Assembly: GCA_946480525.1 (NCBI GenBank)
Contig: CAMLLA010000100.1
Span: forward strand, 1-11,397
Direction: 5' to 3'
Length of the DNA stretch: 11,397 nt
Source of the DNA: an uncultured Asticcacaulis sp.
GTDB taxonomy: Bacteria; Pseudomonadota; Alphaproteobacteria; Caulobacterales; Caulobacteraceae
The first letter of the stretch is position 1; the number at the start of each line of letters is the position of its first letter. This document shows, piece by piece, positions 6,337 to 11,397 of this stretch. The notes beneath the pieces are model-generated. The model had not been told where the DNA came from. It saw only the letters and a program-made list of their open reading frames with translations, and ran no database searches. Made by a program: the position numbers and the translations under genes.

Positions 6337-8159
6337 CGCAGATCAGACTGACCATGGCCCAGGCCCTGACGCGTTACCTGATGCGTCAGATGGTCGAGAG
6401 CGATGCCGGGATTGTACCGTTCTTCGCGGGTGTATGGGCCATCTTCGGCCACGGTAATGTCGCGGGACTGGGCGAGGCCCTGTACGGCGTTCGCGACGAC
6501 CTGCCGACCTATCGCGCCCACAACGAACAGGGCATGGCCCACGCCGCCATCGCCTATGCCAAGCAGTCACGGCGGCAGCGCGCCTTTGCGTGCACGACGT
6601 CGATCGGACCCGGCGCCACCAATATCGTGACGGCGGCGGCGCTCGCCCACGTCAACCGCCTGCCGGTGCTGTTCCTGCCCGGCGACGTCTATGCCAGCCG
6701 CCGTCCGGACCCGGTGTTGCAGCAGATCGAGAACTTCGGCGACGGCACCGTGTCGGCCAACGACTGTTTTCGGCCGGTTTCGCGTTACTTCGACCGCATC
6801 ACGCGGCCCGAACAGATCCTCAATGCCCTGCCGCGCGCCATGGCTGTCCTGACCGACCCGGTCGACTGCGGGCCGGTGACCCTGGCCCTGTGCCAGGACG
6901 TGCAGGCCGAGGCCTTCGACTATCCGGAAAGTTTTTTTGCGCCGCGCCTGTGGTCGTTCCGCCGTCAGCCGTGCGATCCGCGCGAAGCCGCCGCCCTGGC
7001 CGCGGCGCTGAAGGCGGCGAAGCGCCCGCTTATCATCGCCGGGGGCGGGGTCCGCTACAGCGGCGCCGGGCACATTCTCGACGCCTTCAGCCGCCGTCAC
7101 GGTATTCCGTTCTGCGAGACCCAGGCCGGCAAAGGGGCCGTGCCCTTCAGCCATCCGCTCAATCTGGGCGCGATCGGTGTGACGGGGACCGACGCCGCCA
7201 ATCAGGCCGCCGCCGAGGCCGACCTGATCCTGGCTGTCGGCACACGGTTGCAGGACTTCACCACGGGGTCCGCCGGCCTGTTTCCTCAGGCGCGCATCTT
7301 CGCTGTCAATACGGCCACATTCGACGCCCACAAGTTCAACGCCACGCCGGTTGTCGGCGACGCGGGGACGGTGCTGACCGGCCTGGAATTCGACCGGGCG
7401 CCGGACGACGCCTGGACCGGGCGCGTCACCGCGGCCCGCGCCGCATGGGATGCCAGGGTCGATCTCCTCCTGGCGCCAAGGGAACGGCCGACCGAGGCGC
7501 AGGTTTTGGGCGCCCTCATGCGGGTGACCGACGACAAGGCGATCGTCGTGGCCGCGGCCGGAGGCCTGCCGGGCGACATGCACAAGTTGTGGCGCACGCG
7601 CGCGACCGGCGGCTATCACATGGAATACGGCTATTCCTGCATGGGCTATGAGGTCGCCGGCGGTCTGGGCGTCGCCCTGGCCGAGCCGGACCGCGAGGTC
7701 TATGTCCTGGTTGGCGACGGCAGCTATCTGATGATGAATTCGGAACTGGCCACCGCCGTCATGATGGGCGTGCGGATGACCGTCGTCCTGATCGACAATC
7801 GCGCCTTTGGTTGCATTCATCGCCTGCAAAAGGCGGTCGGCGGCGAACCCTTCAATAACCGGCTGGAAGACAGCTGGCATACGGTCCTGCCCGAGATCGA
7901 CTTCGTCGCCCACGCCCGATCGATGGGCGCCTACGCCGTCAAGGCCGTCGATATCGCCGGCTTCGAAGCCGCCATCGCCGATGGGCGCAGCCGTGGCGGC
8001 GTCAATGTCGTGGTCATCGACACCGAGGCCACGACCGGTACCCCGGAAGGCGGCACATGGTGGGATGTCGCCGTGCCCGAAGTGTCGGGCCTGCCCGGCG
8101 TCACGGCCGCCCGCGCCGCCTATGAACAGAAACTCAAGACCATCAGGGACAAGTCATGA
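6333..8159 (+). CDS. iolD: 3D-(3,5/4)-trihydroxycyclohexane-1,2-dione acylhydrolase
   Basis: Thiamine-diphosphate-dependent C-C hydrolase that opens the cyclohexanedione ring to give 5-deoxy-glucuronate. It has the three-domain layout of the acetolactate synthase family. The N-terminal pyrimidine domain has HNEQGMAHAA, with the cofactor-activating Glu at residue 65. The middle domain is at about 215-345 (PLIIAGGGV region). The C-terminal pyrophosphate domain has GDGSYLMMNSE with GDG at 461-463 and IDN about 26 residues later, the ThDP/Mg motif. The length of 608 aa is normal. It starts with GTG at 6333: AAGGA lies 9 nt upstream and the GTGA overlap with the iolC stop suggests translational coupling. 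The next in-frame ATG (6354) has no better ribosome site. Other ThDP enzymes share the fold, but operon position and overall pattern make IolD secure. Confidence 0.95.
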   Translation: MTQIRLTMAQALTRYLMRQMVESDAGIVPFFAGVWAIFGHGNVAGLGEALYGVRDDLPTYRAHNEQGMAHAAIAYAKQSRRQRAFACTTSIGPGATNIVTAAALAHVNRLPVLFLPGDVYASRRPDPVLQQIENFGDGTVSANDCFRPVSRYFDRITRPEQILNALPRAMAVLTDPVDCGPVTLALCQDVQAEAFDYPESFFAPRLWSFRRQPCDPREAAALAAALKAAKRPLIIAGGGVRYSGAGHILDAFSRRHGIPFCETQAGKGAVPFSHPLNLGAIGVTGTDAANQAAAEADLILAVGTRLQDFTTGSAGLFPQARIFAVNTATFDAHKFNATPVVGDAGTVLTGLEFDRAPDDAWTGRVTAARAAWDARVDLLLAPRERPTEAQVLGALMRVTDDKAIVVAAAGGLPGDMHKLWRTRATGGYHMEYGYSCMGYEVAGGLGVALAEPDREVYVLVGDGSYLMMNSELATAVMMGVRMTVVLIDNRAFGCIHRLQKAVGGEPFNNRLEDSWHTVLPEIDFVAHARSMGAYAVKAVDIAGFEAAIADGRSRGGVNVVVIDTEATTGTPEGGTWWDVAVPEVSGLPGVTAARAAYEQKLKTIRDKS

Positions 8160-9061
8160 CCATTACCTTCGGCGTCAGCCCCATCGCCTGGATCAATGAC
8201 GACATGCCGGAACTGGGCGGCGACACACCGCTCGACAGTGTTCTGAAGGACATCGCCGACGTCGGCTTCGCCGGCACGGAACTGGGCGGCGCCTTTCCGA
8301 AGGACCCGGCCGTTCTGAAGGCGCTGCTCGGCCGTTTCAACCTGGAGCTCGTCGGCGGCTGGTACAGCTGCGAGCTTCTGACACGCGACGCCGAGGCGGA
8401 AATCGCGGCCCTCCAGGATCATCTCGCCCTGCTGCTGGCCATGGGCAGCCGCGTGTTCGTCATCGCCGAAACCAGCAACGCCATCCACGGCCAGAGGACA
8501 ACGCCGCTTAAAGACAGGCCGCATCTCGACGAAGCGGGCTGGGCGCAGTTCGGCGCCCGCCTGAGCGCCGTGGCCGACTATGTCGGCGCGCGGGGACTAA
8601 AGCTGGCCTATCACTATCACCTGGGTACGGTCGTCCAGGATGCAGCCGACCTCGAAAATTTTTTCCGTCACAACGGCGGGAATGTCGGCGTGACGCTGGA
8701 CACCGGCCATGCCGTCCTGGGCGGCATCGACCCACATCAGGTGATCGCCAGCCACCCGGAACGCATCGTCCATGTTCATTGCAAGGATGTCCGTCAACCG
8801 GTGTTCGACGCCACCGCCGGCAAGGACGACAGCTTCCTGAACGGCGTGCTGGCCGGGATGTTCACCGTCCCGGGTGACGGCTCGATCGATTTCGACCGGG
8901 TCATGCGGGAACTGAAGGCCATTGGCTACAGCGGCTGGATCATCATCGAAGCCGAACAGGACCCGGCCAAGGCCGATCCGCGCCAATATGCCGAGATGGG
9001 GCTGAAGACCCTGAAGGACGCCGCGCGCAAGGCCGGCCTGGTCGAAGCGGTCGCGGCATGA
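8156..9061 (+). CDS. iolE: 2-keto-myo-inositol (inosose) dehydratase
   Basis: Cytosolic metal-dependent dehydratase that converts 2-keto-myo-inositol to the trihydroxycyclohexane-1,2-dione used by IolD. It has the xylose-isomerase/AP-endonuclease-2 TIM-barrel fold. The N-terminal TFGVSPIAWINDD is characteristic of IolE. Likely metal or acid/base residues are Glu42 (GTELGG), His153/His155 (YHYHLG), Asp182 and His185 (LDTGHA), His206/His208 (VHVHCKD) and Glu265/Glu267 (IIIEAEQDP). The length of 301 aa is normal. The ATG overlaps the iolD stop as ATGA and has AGGGA 6 nt upstream. It overlaps iolB by 4 nt at the far end. No unusual features. Confidence 0.95.
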   Translation: MTITFGVSPIAWINDDMPELGGDTPLDSVLKDIADVGFAGTELGGAFPKDPAVLKALLGRFNLELVGGWYSCELLTRDAEAEIAALQDHLALLLAMGSRVFVIAETSNAIHGQRTTPLKDRPHLDEAGWAQFGARLSAVADYVGARGLKLAYHYHLGTVVQDAADLENFFRHNGGNVGVTLDTGHAVLGGIDPHQVIASHPERIVHVHCKDVRQPVFDATAGKDDSFLNGVLAGMFTVPGDGSIDFDRVMRELKAIGYSGWIIIEAEQDPAKADPRQYAEMGLKTLKDAARKAGLVEAVAA

Positions 9062-9861
9062 GCCGCCTGCGTGTCCGGCCTCACGCGCCGGACGACACCG
9101 GCCGGGTTCTGACCGTCACGCCGCAAAGCGCCGGCTGGGGTCATGTGGGCTTTTCCGTCGTGCGGCTGTCGCCGGGCCAGACCTTCACGGGAGGGGACGC
9201 CACGCGTGAAACCTGCCTGGTGCTGGTTGCCGGGACGGCCGATATAACCGTCGCGGGCCAGCTGTTTGCGGCTGTCGGCGGCCGGACGTCGCCCTTCGAC
9301 GACGCGCCTCCGGGCGCGGTATTCGTGCCGCCCGGCGAGGACTATACGGTTCATGCCCTGTCCGCGATCGAGCTGGCCGTCTGCACCGCGCCGGGCGCGC
9401 CGGGCTGTGAGGCGCGCTGTATTCCGGAGTCCGAAATGAGCCGTGAGGTCCGCGGGCAGGGCACCAATACCCGCTACATCCGCAACATCCTGCCGCAGGA
9501 CCGCCCGGCCCACAGCCTGCTGGTCGTCGAGGTGGTGACGCCATCGGGCCACTGGTCCAGCTATCCGCCGCACAAGCACGACACGGCGGAGGAAGGCGCG
9601 GAAACCGCGCTGGAAGAAACCTATTATCACAGGCTCAATCCGTCGCAGGGCTTTGCCTTCCAGCGCGTCTATACCGACGACCGGTCCCTGGATGAGGCCG
9701 TCCTGATCGAGGACGGCGACGTCGTCATGGTGCCGCGTGGTTATCATCCGGTCGGCACCGCGCACGGCTACGACCTTTACTATCTCAACGTCATGGCGGG
9801 ACCGGAGCGCCGCTGGATCTTCCGCAACGATCCGGCGCACGAATGGATCGTCAAGGCCTGA
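9058..9861 (+). CDS. iolB: 5-deoxy-glucuronate isomerase
   Basis: Cytosolic cupin-type isomerase that turns 5-deoxy-D-glucuronate into 5-dehydro-2-deoxy-D-gluconate, the IolC substrate. It is a bicupin. The second domain carries the metal site SSYPPHKHD (His172, His174), Glu187 (LEETYYHR) and His230 (RGYHP). The C-terminal YYLNVMAG and RRWIFRNDP are also typical of IolB. The length of 267 aa is normal. It is the last gene of iolCDEB. Its ATG overlaps the iolE stop (ATGA) with no clear ribosome site, so it probably depends on coupling to iolE translation. A hairpin terminator follows 14 nt after the stop. Confidence 0.95.
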   Translation: MSRLRVRPHAPDDTGRVLTVTPQSAGWGHVGFSVVRLSPGQTFTGGDATRETCLVLVAGTADITVAGQLFAAVGGRTSPFDDAPPGAVFVPPGEDYTVHALSAIELAVCTAPGAPGCEARCIPESEMSREVRGQGTNTRYIRNILPQDRPAHSLLVVEVVTPSGHWSSYPPHKHDTAEEGAETALEETYYHRLNPSQGFAFQRVYTDDRSLDEAVLIEDGDVVMVPRGYHPVGTAHGYDLYYLNVMAGPERRWIFRNDPAHEWIVKA

Positions 9862-9870
9862 GCCCAAGCC

Positions 9871-9902
9871 AAAAAAAGCCCGGCATACGAGATGCCGGGC
9901 TT
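9871..9902. terminator. Shared terminator between iolB and manD
   Basis: Arms AAGCCCGGCAT (9876-9886) and ATGCCGGGCTT (9892-9902) surround a 5-nt ACGAG loop. On the minus strand the hairpin runs into seven T residues (complement of 9871-9877), making it a strong terminator for manD. On the plus strand only TT follows, so it is weaker for iolB. Between it and manD lies a second 8-bp inverted repeat, ACAGCACG (9909-9916) and CGTGCTGT (9939-9946), enclosing two TAGGGA copies; its role is unknown. Confidence 0.85.
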
Positions 9903-9959
9903 ACAGGTACAGCACGAGCTAGGGAGTTAGGGAAAGTCCGTGCTGTGGGTGCGGAGTGG

Positions 9960-11171
9960 CTACCAGTTGTACATCGTCCCGTCCTCGAGGCGGTTCACCG
10001 GCAGGTAGCTGCGTTTGTACGGATAAAGGGCGGCTTTCGTTTCATCGATATCGACGCCCAGGCCCGGCGCATCGCCCGGGTGCAGGTAACCGTCGGCGAA
10101 GCTGTAATTGTGCGGGAAGACGTCATCGGTCTCTGCCGTATGGCGCATATATTCCTGCAGGCCGAAATTCGGGATCGACATGTCGAAATGCAGGGCGGCG
10201 GCCATGGTGACGGGTGACAGATCGGTCGCGCCATGACAGCCGGTGCGGACCTGATAAAGATCCGCCAGGGCGGCGATGCGGCGCATATGGCTGATGCCGC
10301 CGGCGTGCAGGACGGTCGCGCGGATATAGTCGATCAGCTGGTTCTGGATCAGGTCCTTGCAGTTCCAGATGCTGGAGAAGATCTCGCCGACCGCCAGAGG
10401 GGTGGTCGTGTGCTGGCGGATCAGGCGGAACGCCTCCTGATTTTCCGCCGGGGTCGTGTCCTCCATCCAGAACAGACGGTAGGGCTCCAGGTCCTTGCCG
10501 AGCCGGCCGGCCTCGATCGGCGTCAGGCGGTGATGGACGTCGTGCAGCAAGTGAACGTCCCAGCCCAGAGCTTCGCGCGCCGCGGCAAACAGCTTGGGGA
10601 CGTGGTTCATGTACCGTGCCGTCGACCACAGGTTTTCGGTCGGCAGGCCGTTGTCCGCCGGCTCATAGAACATCTTGTCCTTCGACACGCCATAGGTGGA
10701 GGGCAGGCCGGGAACACCGGTCTGAAGGCGAATCGCCTTGTAGCCCAGGGCCTTGTACTTGACGGCCTCGGCAATCGTCTCGTCGATGGTTTCGCCGTTG
10801 GCGTGGCCGTAGACGGTCACGCCGTCGCGGCAGGCGCCGCCCAGCAGCTGATAGACCGGCAGGCCCGCGACCTTGCCCTTGATGTCCCACAAGGCCATGT
10901 CGACGGCGGCGATGGCGGTCATGCCGACCGGCCCGCCGCGCCAGTAGGCGCCACGGTAGAGGTATTGCCAGATGTCCTCGATCTGGTGAGCGTCACGGCC
11001 GATCAGGCAGGGGATGACGTGGTCCGTCAGATAGCTGGCCACGGCCAGTTCGCGCCCGTTGAGCGTGGCGTCGCCGACGCCGTGCACGCCGTCCGACGTC
11101 TCTATCTTAAGCGTAACGAAGTTGCGTCCGGGGCAGGTTACGATGACACGGGCGGCTGTAATTTTGGACAT
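9960..11171 (-). CDS. manD: D-mannonate dehydratase, enolase superfamily (ManD group)
   Basis: Mg-dependent dehydratase converting D-mannonate to 2-keto-3-deoxy-D-gluconate in hexuronate catabolism, in the cytosol. It is an enolase-superfamily protein of the ManD/RspA subgroup: N-terminal capping domain about 1-115, then barrel. Metal ligands are Asp211, Glu237 and Glu263. Catalytic candidates are Arg148, Tyr160 and His213, each one residue later than in the characterised Novosphingobium ManD, as recalled. The 403-aa length and the ends ([29 protein letters not shown]) match closely. GCHGAT at 311-316 has Ala315; as I recall, Ala at this position goes with efficient ManDs and Pro with weak ones. 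No strong ribosome site precedes ATG 11171. The gene converges on iolB but has its own promoter, UxuR-like operator and terminator, so it is a separate unit. D-gluconate dehydratase is the main alternative. Confidence 0.92.
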   Translation of the reverse strand: MSKITAARVIVTCPGRNFVTLKIETSDGVHGVGDATLNGRELAVASYLTDHVIPCLIGRDAHQIEDIWQYLYRGAYWRGGPVGMTAIAAVDMALWDIKGKVAGLPVYQLLGGACRDGVTVYGHANGETIDETIAEAVKYKALGYKAIRLQTGVPGLPSTYGVSKDKMFYEPADNGLPTENLWSTARYMNHVPKLFAAAREALGWDVHLLHDVHHRLTPIEAGRLGKDLEPYRLFWMEDTTPAENQEAFRLIRQHTTTPLAVGEIFSSIWNCKDLIQNQLIDYIRATVLHAGGISHMRRIAALADLYQVRTGCHGATDLSPVTMAAALHFDMSIPNFGLQEYMRHTAETDDVFPHNYSFADGYLHPGDAPGLGVDIDETKAALYPYKRSYLPVNRLEDGTMYNW

Positions 11172-11203
11172 GAATCACGACGGGCTGAGGCAGGACATTC
11201 GCA

Positions 11204-11225
11204 TTAAATTGGCCGACCAATTTAA
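11204..11225. promoter_or_regulatory. UxuR/ExuR-like GntR-family operator upstream of manD
   Basis: A perfect 22-bp interrupted palindrome: TTAAATTGG (11204-11212), CCGA, CCAATTTAA (11217-11225). The E. coli UxuR/ExuR consensus as I recall it is AAATTGGTATACCAATTT. The outer 14 positions of that 18-mer all match here and only the central four differ. The site is 32 nt upstream of the manD start and about 28 nt downstream of the -10 box, a roadblock or repression position in the leader. A hexuronate-responsive GntR (FadR-type) repressor is expected, but none is encoded in the window. Confidence 0.7.
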
Positions 11226-11253
11226 GGAGCCGACCCACATTTGCTGCCTGTCG

Positions 11254-11282
11254 ACTCTAGGTCAGGTCGGAGGAAACGTCAA
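11254..11282 (-). promoter_or_regulatory. Sigma70-type promoter of manD
   Basis: On the minus strand TTGACG (11277-11282), a 17-nt spacer and TAGAGT (11254-11259) give a near-consensus -35 and an acceptable -10. Directly upstream (about 11283-11318) is a strongly AT-rich block that could act as an UP element. The predicted transcript start is near 11247, leaving a leader of about 75 nt that holds the palindromic operator. Confidence 0.6.
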
Positions 11283-11361
11283 TTTCGTTTTTATATAAAA
11301 TGATAATATTATTCTATTCTATGCGGCGCGTGTATGCGACCGGGTGGCCATTTGCGGGACG

Positions 11362-11391
11362 AAAAAACAGCCTGGCCGTAAGGCCAGGCTG
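11362..11391 (-). terminator. Terminator of a minus-strand gene right of the window
   Basis: Arms CAGCCTGGCC (11368-11377) and GGCCAGGCTG (11382-11391) surround a GTAA loop. On the minus strand the hairpin is followed by six T residues (complement of 11362-11367). It implies a minus-strand gene ending just right of the window and insulates manD from it. On the plus strand no T-run follows. Confidence 0.8.
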
Positions 11392-11397
11392 CGGGAT

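Noticed and set aside
6567..7913. 448-codon open frame antisense to iolD
   Set aside because: Antisense shadow of a well-supported gene; no domain, no ribosome site and no sensible operon context.
8926..9867. 313-codon minus-strand frame antisense to iolB
   Set aside because: Arginine/alanine/glycine-rich shadow of iolB and the iolE end, with no domain.
10233..11207. 324-codon plus-strand frame antisense to manD
   Set aside because: Shadow of manD; it overlaps the manD leader and operator and has no recognisable motifs.

Overview
The window carries an almost complete myo-inositol catabolic (iol) cluster of an alphaproteobacterium. It is flanked by the 3' part of a TonB-dependent receptor gene on the left and a D-mannonate dehydratase gene on the right. 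Four things suggest a Caulobacterales-type organism, possibly Asticcacaulis or a relative: GC-rich coding sequence with AT-rich promoter gaps, a receptor resembling the Xanthomonas/Caulobacter TonB-receptor group, an RpiR-type rather than DeoR-type regulator next to the iol genes, and short palindromic intergenic repeats. The genus is inference only.

Layout. 1-1989 (+): C-terminal two thirds of a TonB-dependent receptor, cut by the window edge. 1990-2283: no gene, but a dense run of four or five palindromes, namely REP-like units plus one terminator for each of the two converging genes. 2284-3267 (-): iolG, inositol 2-dehydrogenase. 3268-3431: divergent iolG/iolR control region. 3432-4298 (+): iolR, an RpiR-family regulator. 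4299-4392: iolC promoter with an operator-like site. 4393-9861 (+): iolC-iolD-iolE-iolB, each junction overlapping by 4 nt. 9862-9959: shared terminator region. 9960-11171 (-): manD. 11172-11361: manD control region with a good sigma70-like promoter and a 22-bp UxuR/ExuR-like palindrome. 11362-11391: terminator for a minus-strand gene lying to the right of the window.

How the genes work together. IolG oxidises myo-inositol to 2-keto-myo-inositol (scyllo-inosose). IolE dehydrates it to the cyclohexanedione, IolD opens the ring to 5-deoxy-glucuronate, and IolB isomerises that to 5-dehydro-2-deoxy-gluconate. IolC phosphorylates this product, and its fused C-terminal DUF2090 domain is thought to cleave the phosphorylated product to dihydroxyacetone phosphate and malonate semialdehyde. 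IolA (malonate-semialdehyde dehydrogenase) and the inner-membrane inositol transporter are not in the window. ManD belongs to a different route (hexuronate to mannonate to 2-keto-3-deoxygluconate) and has its own promoter and operator.

The genes themselves look conventional. The more informative signals are regulatory: GGAA/TTCC-type sites at the iol promoters, the UxuR-like palindrome at manD, translation starts for iolG and iolC that should be moved downstream, and the packed palindrome cluster. I did not find a previously undescribed system.
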